Positions 25,117 through 34,205 of a stretch of 64,000 bases of DNA are shown here, piece by piece. This DNA is from DASYKT01 sp963718105 (lineage in GTDB: Bacteria > Acidobacteriota > Blastocatellia > Pyrinomonadales > Pyrinomonadaceae). Where the stretch lies: the NCBI GenBank assembly GCA_963718105.1, contig OY970352.1:496001-560000 (forward strand). Reading direction: 5' to 3'. The stretch's first letter is position 1. Each line of letters begins with the position of its first letter. The notes beneath the pieces were generated by a model, which worked only from the letters and a program-made list of their open reading frames with translations, did not search any database and was not told the origin of the DNA. A program made the translations under genes and the position numbers.

Positions 25117-26535
25117 ATGGAAGCAAAAAAATCTTCTAATAAAATCGTCTGGATCTTATTACTGGTCATTGGAGGGTTGTTACTCATCTTCACCCTGCTC
25201 GGGGTGGCCGTCTATTGGTTTTACCTTTCGTTCGGGAAGTATGGGCTGACACGCCAAATGCCTCCGGAGATACGGGAAGCTCGCGTTTTGTCAGGCGCAA
25301 ACGTCATGGAGAGAAATATTTTTTTCCAGCGCGAAGGATCTAATTTTGTAAAGGTCATTCGCAAGGCGGCAAAAACTAAAGACGATGCCGAACGGCAAAA
25401 GGTGATCACCTCACAGATCGGGCAAAGTGTTGACGAGTTCGAAGATATCGTCATCGGCGAACTGGACGGGCAGCCGGGAACCGATGTTGCGCTGCTGGGC
25501 AGAACGGCGGTGCATATTTTATCTACTGAGGGAGAGCTGAGGTCTTTCACACCTTTTGAATTTGAAATGCGAAAGGTGAAGATCGGATGGTTCGAGTCTG
25601 AGCATCCGCGCAGCTCTTTTAACCATGCGCAGGCTGTCGATCTCGACAATGACGGACGGACCGAATTTATCCTGTCCGGGCTGACGGACGGACTGGCCGT
25701 TTTCGATCTTCAGGGCAAGTTGTTGTGGAAGTACGGAGCGATTGAGCTCGATCTGGGTAAGGCCTGGAGCAGCGAAAAAAAAGAGCCTATGGTCGATAGC
25801 GTTACCGCGGGTGATATGGATAAAGACGGTAAGGCCGAGGTTTTTGTGCTGATGTCTTATGAAGGATTGAGGGCCCTGGATAGCGCCGGGAACGTCAAAT
25901 GGCTTCAACCGCTCGAAGATCATTGGGGTGCGCTTAAAGTAGTGGACCTGACCGGCGCGGGAATGCCGGTATTGCTGGAAAAAGACGGCCGGAAGATCGT
26001 CTTTCGCGACGTGGATGGGAATGTTTTTCAAACCACGGAGATAAGCGATTTTTACGGCGATCTTTCGTTTTGTTCCAATTCGGATGGAAAAAAGCCGCAG
26101 CTTATCGATGAGCAGGACGGAAAGTTCAAAGTATTCGATATTAACGGGCTAAAAATACTGGAAGGAAACGCCCCTTTAAGCGAAATAAAACTCGAGAACG
26201 CGGGATCGGCCAGAACTTCGGATCCGGACCTGACACGCGCCTACGAGAACCTGGGTTTTCCAAAAGCAGCCTGGGTGAAACTCAGATCCGACCAGCCGAA
26301 ATATCTGGCAGTTACCGGTAAATTTATTGGTTTGGGCCGCTCGTTGTTTTATCTTTACGACGCAAAGGGAAATCTTATCTATGAAGAGCTATTGCCGGAG
26401 GAGACGTCTTCCATCGCGGCATTACCGGGATCAGGGCCAGAGTCGGGGCCGGGGCAGGACGAAACCGAGTCAATTTTAGTGGGCGGAGAAAAAACGGTTT
26501 GGCGGTATAATATGGCGGAGACTGACCGCAGATAA
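25117..26535 (+). CDS. Membrane-anchored beta-propeller-like (FG-GAP/VCBS-type) protein
   Basis: The 472-aa protein has one N-terminal membrane helix (IVWILLLVIGGLLLIFTLLG) and a large extracytoplasmic part. That part has several repeats with calcium-like loops DLDNDGRTEF and DMDKDGKAEV, the signature of FG-GAP/VCBS beta-propeller blades. Such proteins bind proteins or sugars on the cell surface. The C-terminus has a Gly/Pro-rich linker. It is followed after 35 bases by a membrane/coiled-coil gene and probably shares a transcript with it. The exact partner is unknown. Confidence 0.65.
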   Translation: MEAKKSSNKIVWILLLVIGGLLLIFTLLGVAVYWFYLSFGKYGLTRQMPPEIREARVLSGANVMERNIFFQREGSNFVKVIRKAAKTKDDAERQKVITSQIGQSVDEFEDIVIGELDGQPGTDVALLGRTAVHILSTEGELRSFTPFEFEMRKVKIGWFESEHPRSSFNHAQAVDLDNDGRTEFILSGLTDGLAVFDLQGKLLWKYGAIELDLGKAWSSEKKEPMVDSVTAGDMDKDGKAEVFVLMSYEGLRALDSAGNVKWLQPLEDHWGALKVVDLTGAGMPVLLEKDGRKIVFRDVDGNVFQTTEISDFYGDLSFCSNSDGKKPQLIDEQDGKFKVFDINGLKILEGNAPLSEIKLENAGSARTSDPDLTRAYENLGFPKAAWVKLRSDQPKYLAVTGKFIGLGRSLFYLYDAKGNLIYEELLPEETSSIAALPGSGPESGPGQDETESILVGGEKTVWRYNMAETDRR

Positions 26536-26570
26536 CAAATAAAATTGTCTCCCAATCAATAGAGCTTCTT

Positions 26571-27557
26571 ATGTCCACAAGTGACCTGGAAAAAGCCCAA
26601 CTTAAAAAGCTTGAGCACGAGATAGCCGCGCTTGAAAGACAGGCGGAAGAGCAGGAGTCCACCGCCACTGTCCAGCAGAAAAAATTAGATCTCGAAGTAA
26701 AGACGTTGATCTGGCAAACGGGGCGCGTTTACCGGTTGAGCCAGTTTGCCATCATCTTTAGCATCATCGCTACTCTGGTGACGGTCTTTGCCACCTGTTA
26801 CGGCCTTTGGACCAGCTATACAAAAGATATCGAAAATAAGAAAAAAGAATTCACGGAAAGAACCGATACCTTGTACCGGACGCAAATACAGCGATTGATT
26901 CAGTACCCGGTCGAGCCGAAAACAACGATCTCCGATGCGGTATTTTTATTTCGCGATCTGGAAGAAGTAACAACTAACGGATATGAAGAGATCGGGAAAC
27001 GGGACCGCCAGAAAAAAGAATTGGGGCTTCTGCTTACGCAGTTGGTCAAATCCCCGGATTTCGATCTGCTGCTCACGCGAAATATAGAGTTTGACCGCGA
27101 AGCGATGTTCCATTCGGAAGCTTACAGGGAATATTTGGTATTGGATATCAACTCTAACATGACCATCATCTCAAAATACCAGGCAGCGCTGAAGGAGATA
27201 CAGGAAACATATCCGAAATACTCGATAATTCCTGATGAAAAGAATGACACGATGTTCTACGAATCCAATCCTCCGGCGGAGGCGGTCAAAAGGCAAAAGG
27301 CTTTTATGCAATACAGCTATATTTTTTATGCCTTTCAAGCTCATGTGCAGTTGATGAATAAAACGATGGAAACGAGACGGGAATTAAAAGAGGCAGCGGA
27401 AGAATATTTGGGAAATTCCTTTTGCCTGTTTTACGGAACGACCTTGAATGTGCCACTGACCCGCAAAATATACGGCGGCGATGCAGATATGATGGAGTGG
27501 AGGCTGCAGCAGTGCCGGCGGCCGGAACAAAAAGGAGAAGGAAATGAAATGGAGTAA
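26571..27557 (+). CDS. Coiled-coil membrane protein of unknown function
   Basis: A 328-aa protein with an N-terminal coiled coil of about 40 residues (LEHEIAALERQAEEQEST type). One membrane helix (FAIIFSIIATLVTVFATCYG) follows, then a large soluble, mostly helical domain. The topology resembles small sensors or scaffold proteins. No family is recognised. The end overlaps the start of the lipoprotein gene by 14 bases, so the two are translationally coupled. The second half has the pattern QYSYIFYAFQAHVQLMN. Confidence 0.6.
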   Translation: MSTSDLEKAQLKKLEHEIAALERQAEEQESTATVQQKKLDLEVKTLIWQTGRVYRLSQFAIIFSIIATLVTVFATCYGLWTSYTKDIENKKKEFTERTDTLYRTQIQRLIQYPVEPKTTISDAVFLFRDLEEVTTNGYEEIGKRDRQKKELGLLLTQLVKSPDFDLLLTRNIEFDREAMFHSEAYREYLVLDINSNMTIISKYQAALKEIQETYPKYSIIPDEKNDTMFYESNPPAEAVKRQKAFMQYSYIFYAFQAHVQLMNKTMETRRELKEAAEEYLGNSFCLFYGTTLNVPLTRKIYGGDADMMEWRLQQCRRPEQKGEGNEME

Positions 27558-27819
27558 AATGATCGCCGTTCTTTGCTTTGCGCTGAGTCTGAACGGGTGT
27601 TCATCATGCCCCGGTTCCCAGATGTCGAATTCGACGGTAATGAATGGAGTGAATCAGAACCTCTCGGTAAATGTATACAAGGGCTATACCGCTAACCGTC
27701 AAAATAATACGAACACAAACGCAAACGTAAACCGGAATGTAAATTCAAATTCCGGTCTTGAAGGCCCGCGCTCGGCAAATTTTTTCCCTCCCTACCGGCG
27801 TGTTAATAGTAATAAATAA
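27544..27819 (+). CDS. Small Asn-rich lipoprotein
   Basis: The 91-aa product starts with a lipoprotein signal ending LNGC, followed by SSCPGSQM. The rest is low-complexity Asn/Thr/Val (NTNANVNRNVNSN type) with a basic C-terminus. It overlaps the gene upstream, whose last codons hold its ribosome site (AAAGGAGAAGGAA). No family is recognised. The 218 bases to gatB hold no gene. Confidence 0.6.
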   Translation: MKWSKMIAVLCFALSLNGCSSCPGSQMSNSTVMNGVNQNLSVNVYKGYTANRQNNTNTNANVNRNVNSNSGLEGPRSANFFPPYRRVNSNK

Positions 27820-28037
27820 TTCCAGGCCACCAGCCCCCGGGAAACAAGATAATATCTTACGAAATAACTGCGAAAATCCTCTCAAGTGAGGGGAAAACCG
27901 GCTATTACCGAGCGAAACAACGTTTTCGCCCCGCTCCGCGAAAAAAAATACCTCGCTTTTGGCCGTCATTATCTTTGTATTTATGCACGCTACGGATTAC
28001 GATAAGTTATAAATTTTGCGCTTATTTTGAGTAAATT

Positions 28038-29513
28038 ATGAAACAGGGTTGGGAAGCGGTTATCGGAATGGAAATTCACGCGCAGCTCGCGACGGAGACA
28101 AAGATCTTCTGCGGCTGTGCGGCGAGCTTTGGCAATGAGCCTAATGCAAACACTTGCCCGGTGTGCCTGGGGCTGCCGGGGGCGCTGCCGGTGTTAAACC
28201 GGCGGGCGGTCGAGCTGGGCGCGCGGGCGGCGCTGGCGTTGGGGTTGAGCATCAACGAAACGTCGATCTTTGCGCGGAAGAATTATTTTTACCCCGATCT
28301 GCCCAAGGGCTACCAGATCTCGCAATACGACAAGCCGTTCTCATCCGACGGCGTGCTCGAGATATTGACCGGAGAGCGTGACGACCAGGGCCACGTCAAA
28401 GAATGGCAGCCGATGAAAATACATATCGTGCGGCTGCACCTGGAAGAAGACGCCGGCAAGAACGTGCACGAAGGTTTGCCGGAAGTCGATAAATACTCTT
28501 ACATCGATCTGAACCGCGCCGGAACGCCGCTGGCCGAGGTGGTCACGGGCCCGGATTTTCGCACTTCGTGGCAGGCGTACGATTACGTCAACCATGTGCG
28601 GCGCGCGCTGCAGTGGGTGGGCGCTTCAGAAGCGGACATGGAAAAAGGCAATCTGCGCTGCGAGGCGAACGTTTCCGTGCGCAAGGTTGGCGAAACAAAA
28701 TTCAATAACAAGATCGAGTTAAAAAATCTTAACTCGGTGCGCTTTATGCAAAAGGCGATCGAGTATGAGATCGAACGCCAGATCGCCGCTCACGAAGCGG
28801 GCGAGCCGGTCAATCAGGAAACGCGCCTCTGGGATGAAAAAGCAAATCAGACCCGCGTCATGCGTTCGAAAGAAGACGCCCACGATTACCGCTATTTTCC
28901 CGAACCCGATCTGCCGCCGCTAAAAGTTTCCGGGGACTGGATCGGCGAGGTGAAAAACACGATGCCGGAATTGCCGGACACGATGCGCGAGCGTTTTATG
29001 AGCGACTATGGCCTTTCTTTTGCGGACGCGAACCAGATCGTGTCGGAAAAAGACCTGGCTGAGTTTTACGAAACGGCTGCCAAGGCTTCGAACAATCCAA
29101 AGGCTTCGGCAAACTGGCTTTTATCCGAATTGCTGAGGGAGTTAAATAACTCAGGAAAATCCCCGTCGGAGTCTCCCGTACGGGCAGAAAACCTGGCTGA
29201 ACTGATCCGGTTGGTCGACGAAGATAAGATCAACGGCAAACAGGCCAAAGAAGTTTTGATCGATATGTTCACCGCCGGGAAGACCGCCGCTGAAATAGTT
29301 AAAGAAAAAGGCCTGGAGCAGGTTTCGGATTCCGGCGCGATCGAAAAGATCATCGATGATGTGATAGCCGGTAACCAGGCACAGGCCGAAGCCTATCGCG
29401 GCGGCAAAGAAGGACTGTTCGGATTTTTTGTCGGGCAGGTGATGAAAGCCTCGCAGGGCAAAGCAAACCCAAAGATAGTTAATGAGATCTTGAAAAACAA
29501 ACTGAAGGAATAG
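28038..29513 (+). CDS. gatB: Aspartyl/glutamyl-tRNA amidotransferase subunit B
   Basis: GatB is the tRNA-binding kinase/transamidase subunit of GatCAB, which converts Glu-tRNA(Gln) or Asp-tRNA(Asn) into the amide form. The full length (491 aa) is present with WEAVIGMEIHAQL at the N-terminus, the Zn-type cysteines (IFCGC, NTCPVCLG), YFYPDLPKGYQISQ, and a C-terminal YqeY-like helical domain. gatA and gatC are not in the window. Its stop is six bases before the next gene. Confidence 0.96.
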   Translation: MKQGWEAVIGMEIHAQLATETKIFCGCAASFGNEPNANTCPVCLGLPGALPVLNRRAVELGARAALALGLSINETSIFARKNYFYPDLPKGYQISQYDKPFSSDGVLEILTGERDDQGHVKEWQPMKIHIVRLHLEEDAGKNVHEGLPEVDKYSYIDLNRAGTPLAEVVTGPDFRTSWQAYDYVNHVRRALQWVGASEADMEKGNLRCEANVSVRKVGETKFNNKIELKNLNSVRFMQKAIEYEIERQIAAHEAGEPVNQETRLWDEKANQTRVMRSKEDAHDYRYFPEPDLPPLKVSGDWIGEVKNTMPELPDTMRERFMSDYGLSFADANQIVSEKDLAEFYETAAKASNNPKASANWLLSELLRELNNSGKSPSESPVRAENLAELIRLVDEDKINGKQAKEVLIDMFTAGKTAAEIVKEKGLEQVSDSGAIEKIIDDVIAGNQAQAEAYRGGKEGLFGFFVGQVMKASQGKANPKIVNEILKNKLKE

Positions 29514-29519
29514 AAAACC

Positions 29520-30413
29520 GTGGACAAAAAATTTGCGGGATCACTGGCCGTCTTTGCGATCATACTGATCGGCGGTGTGGGAATGACGGCTGCCGGACAG
29601 GTGATCGACGAATCTCAGGTGGACGAACAGTTGGCAAATCTGCGACGGGTCGAGCGAAACGCTCATGACGAGGACAGAAGATTCCGCAGCGGCGCCCAGG
29701 GAGTACGCATCACTTATTTGCCGCCTGATGTAAGAGCGAAGATGCTCAACCGTATGGAGTCTATGTCTTTGGGCGGGCATCGTGAACTGATCTTGCCGCC
29801 CGAATCCTATTTCAGTCAGTACGCCGCTTTTTTGCGCGAGGATAAAACAGGACTGGCGCGCATTTTTCCGGACCAGAAATGCGACCGCGGAGAGGTGGTC
29901 GATGTTGCGGAACTGAAGCGCTGCGCCGATGTTCTTCCGATCCACGGCAACGGTTCGTACTACTCTTTTAGAAACCGCACTAACCTCAACAATAAGACCT
30001 GGGCAGATATTCATTTTACCGATGATAAATTGGTGGCGGGAAGTGAAACGGAATTCGGGATCATCAGCGAGATCGGCGAAATGGCGTTGGAAAGCTTAAC
30101 TATTAAGTCCAAAGAAGTTACATTTCTGAAAGACTATAAGCCGGTAAACGAGCCATCAGAAATAAAATGGGAAAAGGGAATTTTTGGGAAAGGATCGACC
30201 GAAAATGGGGTAAGATATGCTCTGTCAGCCCCGGTAAAAATAAATTCGACCTACGTTTTACGAGCGGTCGCATACGGACTCGAGACTGTAAACCCGATAG
30301 ATAACAGGATAGATATCATCGTGGCTTTTAAGGTCGTCTCCCGAGAGCCGGACGGTAGTTTGATCCTGCTTTGGAAGCAATTGAGAAGTACGGCATCGCG
30401 ACGGTTAAAGTAG
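29520..30413 (+). CDS. Exported protein, paralogue 1 of a tandem family
   Basis: A 297-aa protein starting at GTG with a signal peptide or anchor (SLAVFAIILIGGVGMTAAG). It shares an unrecognised domain with the two genes that follow: a block with FPDQKC, a short insert, then YYSFRN with an aromatic/basic pattern. DIHFTDDKLVAGSE and a C-terminal DGSLILLWKQL stretch complete it. The gene lies six bases after gatB and likely reads through from it. Function is unknown; the shared Cys in KC is conserved in at least two copies. Confidence 0.65.
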   Translation: MDKKFAGSLAVFAIILIGGVGMTAAGQVIDESQVDEQLANLRRVERNAHDEDRRFRSGAQGVRITYLPPDVRAKMLNRMESMSLGGHRELILPPESYFSQYAAFLREDKTGLARIFPDQKCDRGEVVDVAELKRCADVLPIHGNGSYYSFRNRTNLNNKTWADIHFTDDKLVAGSETEFGIISEIGEMALESLTIKSKEVTFLKDYKPVNEPSEIKWEKGIFGKGSTENGVRYALSAPVKINSTYVLRAVAYGLETVNPIDNRIDIIVAFKVVSREPDGSLILLWKQLRSTASRRLK

Positions 30414-30473
30414 ATCGACAGGCTAACTGACGATCAGCAGCAGTAAAGCTGGTAAAGCGATAAGGAGAAACTT

Positions 30474-31460
30474 ATGAGATCGCTAAAATCCGGACTCTTT
30501 TGTTTGATAATTCTTTTTGTTGCGCAAGGCGTCTTTGCGCAACGCGCCCCGGGAACATTTGGCCCTCCGCCAACCGATCCTAACAATCCTCCGCCGGACT
30601 GGATGCGCCGGATGGAAGAAAACCGCCGGGCAATGGATAAGTTCAACGGGAAGGACTCGAACGGAATGATAGCGGGCCGGACCATAGCCCCGAAACCGCG
30701 CCGGGCAGATGGAAAGGCTTATACTAAAGAGGAACTCGAAAAGATCAGGCTTCTAAGCTCGCCCAGGGAGGCCGACCTCGTTACCCACAAAGATTTTCTC
30801 CGCCAGCCGAACACCGGAATATTTCGCTTGTTTCCCGACATCAAATGCCAGTCCGAATTTTTGGTCGAGATCGACGGTGAGTGCGAAAACAGTTTTTTTG
30901 CGGTCAAATCCTATAGCTTTCGAAAAGACGCCAGGCTGATCGATGACATCAAATTTCTCGATGAGATCCTGATCGCCGATGGTTTCTTTAGCCAGGAAAT
31001 GATGGTCAGGCTAGGTGACGTCGATCTGAACCGCGTCACGCCGGCGGATAAAGGGCTGAACTTTCTGGCCGATTACGCCGCGCCGGCCTCGATGACTGAA
31101 GCGAGAAGTGAGTATGCCCGGTTTGCCGGGGGAGTGGAAAAAGATGGTTACCGGTACGCAAACAAACTAAAAGCCGAGAACGGCGTGACCTACGGGCTGC
31201 GAGTGATCGCCTACCGGGTCGGAAACGATGTCTGGATGAGCCTGAATAAGGACATCAAGCGTAAGATATACTCACCGGAAAAAGGGATCTTTCTGATCGT
31301 GAAAGAAGACAACAGGATCGATCTTACACTTGCTTTTCGTATCATCAGAAGAGACGAGGACGGAAGCGTTACCATTCTCTGGAAAGAACTGAAACGTCAA
31401 CCGGCTCCCAAGCTTACTTTCGCGAAAGGTGAAAGATACAGGACACTCAAATCACAGTAA
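30474..31460 (+). CDS. Exported protein, paralogue 2 of a tandem family
   Basis: A 328-aa protein with signal peptide (cleaved after VFA/QR) and a good AAGGAGA ribosome site. It has the same domain as its neighbours: FPDIKCQSEF, SYSFRKDARLIDDIKFLDE, LIADGFF and DGSVTILWKEL. It adds a Pro/Arg-rich stretch of about 80 residues after the signal peptide. Confidence 0.65.
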   Translation: MRSLKSGLFCLIILFVAQGVFAQRAPGTFGPPPTDPNNPPPDWMRRMEENRRAMDKFNGKDSNGMIAGRTIAPKPRRADGKAYTKEELEKIRLLSSPREADLVTHKDFLRQPNTGIFRLFPDIKCQSEFLVEIDGECENSFFAVKSYSFRKDARLIDDIKFLDEILIADGFFSQEMMVRLGDVDLNRVTPADKGLNFLADYAAPASMTEARSEYARFAGGVEKDGYRYANKLKAENGVTYGLRVIAYRVGNDVWMSLNKDIKRKIYSPEKGIFLIVKEDNRIDLTLAFRIIRRDEDGSVTILWKELKRQPAPKLTFAKGERYRTLKSQ

Positions 31461-31491
31461 GATAATTTTGCGGTTACTCAAGGGGTAAAAA

Positions 31492-32412
31492 ATGAAGTTT
31501 TTCTGGTCGGTTTTAATGTGCGGCACGGGGATATTTTTGCTCACGATATCGCCCTGCGCGCAGCAACTGCCCAAAGATGAACCTTCGCGCAGGGATGCGG
31601 CCGCGCGTCCGAGCCGCGACGGCAAGCGTATCGCGCGGCCCGATAACAATACCGATCCCGCCGCGGATGAACTGGACAGAGCTCTGGAAGGCGACGAGCG
31701 TCCCCTGTCGAGGCTGAATAAGATCGTCAAAGACAAGCTTAAGTTAACAGACGAGGAAAGGGCCGGTTACAAAAGATCGCTGGAAGACACCAAGGCAAAT
31801 ATTACCCGGCTGCTTTCGGCTTTTTCCTGCAGCACCGCGCTGGTGGTGGACCTAAGCGACCCGCGCTGCACGGAAGACGCATATCTTTTCGAAGGTTCTT
31901 ATTATTCTTTCAGGTACAAGGGTTACGGTGAAAGCCCCTGGACCGATCTCTCTTTGATCGAAGGAGAATTTACCGCCGGCAACAAATGGAATACTGTCGG
32001 TTTTATCATCGATCTCGGCAAGGACGCGGATTTTAACCGGCTCGATGAAAATGCAAAAGAGATAAGAGATCTGTGGGGATTGCCGAGCGCGGAAACCCTG
32101 GTGGAAAAAAAAGAGCAAAGAGAAAACCTGGAAAAAGGATTCACCCTTGAAGATGCTTTTGTCAGCAGCAAGGCGAAATTTCAGAAAGACCACGTCTATC
32201 TGCTGCGGACCACCACTTACCGCGTCGAAGGCGGTATGGCGATGTTTCGAAGCGCTTTTAACTGGTATAACACCGATTCGCTTTTTGTCTTTAAGGCGAT
32301 GGATTTTGACGGCCAGAGAACGGCTACCATCGGATGGAAGCGTTTGCTTCAGCGCGTGGCGCCGCTATTGAAAGATAAGGATAAGGAAAAGGAAAAGACG
32401 CGTGAAGGGTAA
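31492..32412 (+). CDS. Exported protein, paralogue 3 of a tandem family
   Basis: A 306-aa protein with signal peptide (MKFFWSVLMCGTGIFLLT) and AAGGGG upstream. The family domain follows as FSCSTALVVDLSD, SYYSFRYKGYG, DLSLIEGEFTAGN and, at the end, TATIGWKRLL in place of the TILWKEL of paralogue 2. It is more diverged than the first two and lacks the FPD part. The end overlaps the dehydrogenase gene by 11 bases. Confidence 0.65.
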   Translation: MKFFWSVLMCGTGIFLLTISPCAQQLPKDEPSRRDAAARPSRDGKRIARPDNNTDPAADELDRALEGDERPLSRLNKIVKDKLKLTDEERAGYKRSLEDTKANITRLLSAFSCSTALVVDLSDPRCTEDAYLFEGSYYSFRYKGYGESPWTDLSLIEGEFTAGNKWNTVGFIIDLGKDADFNRLDENAKEIRDLWGLPSAETLVEKKEQRENLEKGFTLEDAFVSSKAKFQKDHVYLLRTTTYRVEGGMAMFRSAFNWYNTDSLFVFKAMDFDGQRTATIGWKRLLQRVAPLLKDKDKEKEKTREG

Positions 32413-33112
32413 GGTCGCGGCCGTCACCGGCGGAACCAGAGGCATCGGAGCTGCTATCGCCCGCGCGCTTTTGATCGAAGGCGCAAAAGTATTTATTTGC
32501 GGGCGTGACGCCGGCGTTCTGGCCGAGACGCTGGAAAAGCTGGAACCGCTCGGCGAGGTAAAAGGTAGGGTTTGCGACGTTTCCGTTAAAAGCGAAGTCG
32601 AAGCCATGCTCAATGAATGCCGCCAGGTTTTCGGCGGCGTTGATATTTTGGTAAACAATGCCGGGGTCGGAATTTTCGGAAAGACCGTTGCCGAGACCTC
32701 ACCCGAAGAATTTTCCCGCGTCATCAACACAAATCTTTACGGAGTATTTTGCTGCTGCCATTACGGCATCCCGCTGATGAAGGAACGCGGCGGGGGATAT
32801 ATCATCAATATTTCCTCGCTCGCGGGGCAAAACGCGCACCCGAAAATGGCGGCGTACAACGCTTCGAAATTCGGGCTTAACGGTTTTACCGAGGCGATGA
32901 TGCAGGAAGTGCGCCATGATAATATTAAGGTCAGCCTGATCTGCCCCGGCTCGGTAAATACCGAATTCGGCGGCGATGAAGTATCGGAGGAAAAGGCCTG
33001 GCAGCTTCAGCCTGACGATATCGCCCGCGCGGTGATCGATCTGATCGGACATGATCCGCACAGCTTGCCGAGCAAGGTCGAGATCAGGCCGAGCAGGCCG
33101 CCAAAAAAATAA
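32402..33112 (+). CDS. Short-chain dehydrogenase/reductase
   Basis: A 236-aa SDR protein with the cofactor motif TGGTRGIG (residues 9-16), NNAG, and the catalytic S-Y-K triad in NISSLAG and YNASK. The preference is probably NADP(H) since Arg follows the glycine motif. The GTG start lies within the end of the preceding gene, so it is translationally coupled. The substrate cannot be told from sequence; fatty-acid or sugar ketone reductases are typical. Confidence 0.88.
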   Translation: MKGKVAAVTGGTRGIGAAIARALLIEGAKVFICGRDAGVLAETLEKLEPLGEVKGRVCDVSVKSEVEAMLNECRQVFGGVDILVNNAGVGIFGKTVAETSPEEFSRVINTNLYGVFCCCHYGIPLMKERGGGYIINISSLAGQNAHPKMAAYNASKFGLNGFTEAMMQEVRHDNIKVSLICPGSVNTEFGGDEVSEEKAWQLQPDDIARAVIDLIGHDPHSLPSKVEIRPSRPPKK

Positions 33113-33114
33113 TA

Positions 33115-34152
33115 GTGATCTATATGAGAAGTTTTTTGTTCCCGGTTTTTCTTTTACTCATTTTAACAACTCAATATCTGTCGCAGGCCCCTGTAAAGGG
33201 CCCGGTTTCCACGCTTACTCCCGCTCAGCAAAAAGCACTGGCGAAGATCGATGGCCTTAACAGCCAGCTCATTAAGTTTTTCACCCAAAAAGATCTCAAC
33301 GCGGCGCTGCAAAAGGGGATCGAGATGCAGGCGCTGATCGACAATAACGGCCTGGGCGAAAACGTTAACGCGCTGATCGCCCTGACCAATCTGGCCGAAA
33401 TATACCTGGCGAAAGGCCGCGAAAGCGATGCCGTAAAATTGTTTCTCAGGATCCTGGACGGTTATCAAAAAAGGCCGGACGCGCCCGGCGCCGCAATAGC
33501 CAAGGTCACTGAACGGCTGGGCCTTGCTTATTACGACAAGGCGGAATATGAGAAAGCCGAACAGTGCTATCGCAGTGCGATCGAGCTGCGGTCAAAGGCG
33601 AACGGCGCGGAGAGCAGGGAGGCCGCCGCTGCCTACAAAGATCTGGGCAATGTTTACCGCATGGAAGATAAGTTCGAACAGGCGGACACCGCTTACCTGA
33701 AAGCGATCGAGATAAGCGATAAGGCGCTCACCAAAGATGAAAAATGGGAACGGAAGGACCTGGAGTCTTACAAGTGTTTTCTTTATCACTGGGGCTATAG
33801 GACCAACAGGCTGGCGGACGCGGCAAGGAAATGGGACGTCTTTTCCGAGGCCCGCGAACCGAGCCGGGCCGGCAGAGCGGCTAGAGTTTCATCCGGCGGT
33901 GTCATCAATGGCAAAGCCATCCGCCTGGTTAAGCCGGCTCATCCAGCCAATGGCGCGAGGGGATTTGTGATAGTGCAGGTTACGATCAATGAAAAAGGCG
34001 ACGTTATCGATGCAAAGGCTACTTGCGGGATAAATGGCTTTTTGCGCGTCAGCGAAGAGGCTGCTTTAAAATCCGAATTCTCTCCGACCCTGCTTAACGG
34101 TGAGCCGGTCAAGGTGTCGGGGATCATTGTTTATAATTTCGGTAACAGGTGA
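33115..34152 (+). CDS. TPR protein with C-terminal TonB-like domain
   Basis: A 345-aa exported protein. The start is GTG at 33115, or more likely ATG at 33124, which gives a clean signal peptide (MRSFLFPVFLLLILTTQYLS). TPR-type helices follow from ~50 to ~230 (ALTNLAEIYLAKGRESDAVKL, AAAYKDLGNVYRMEDKFEQA). The last 80 residues are a TonB-C-like domain (GFVIVQVTINEKGDVIDAK). Such proteins act in the periplasm, binding other envelope proteins. It starts three bases after the dehydrogenase gene. Confidence 0.75.
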   Translation: MIYMRSFLFPVFLLLILTTQYLSQAPVKGPVSTLTPAQQKALAKIDGLNSQLIKFFTQKDLNAALQKGIEMQALIDNNGLGENVNALIALTNLAEIYLAKGRESDAVKLFLRILDGYQKRPDAPGAAIAKVTERLGLAYYDKAEYEKAEQCYRSAIELRSKANGAESREAAAAYKDLGNVYRMEDKFEQADTAYLKAIEISDKALTKDEKWERKDLESYKCFLYHWGYRTNRLADAARKWDVFSEAREPSRAGRAARVSSGGVINGKAIRLVKPAHPANGARGFVIVQVTINEKGDVIDAKATCGINGFLRVSEEAALKSEFSPTLLNGEPVKVSGIIVYNFGNR

Positions 34153-34205
34153 TCTTAGGGCGGCTAACGGTTTTCCTTTTATCGCCGTCCGCTTTGGTAA
34201 AGACA

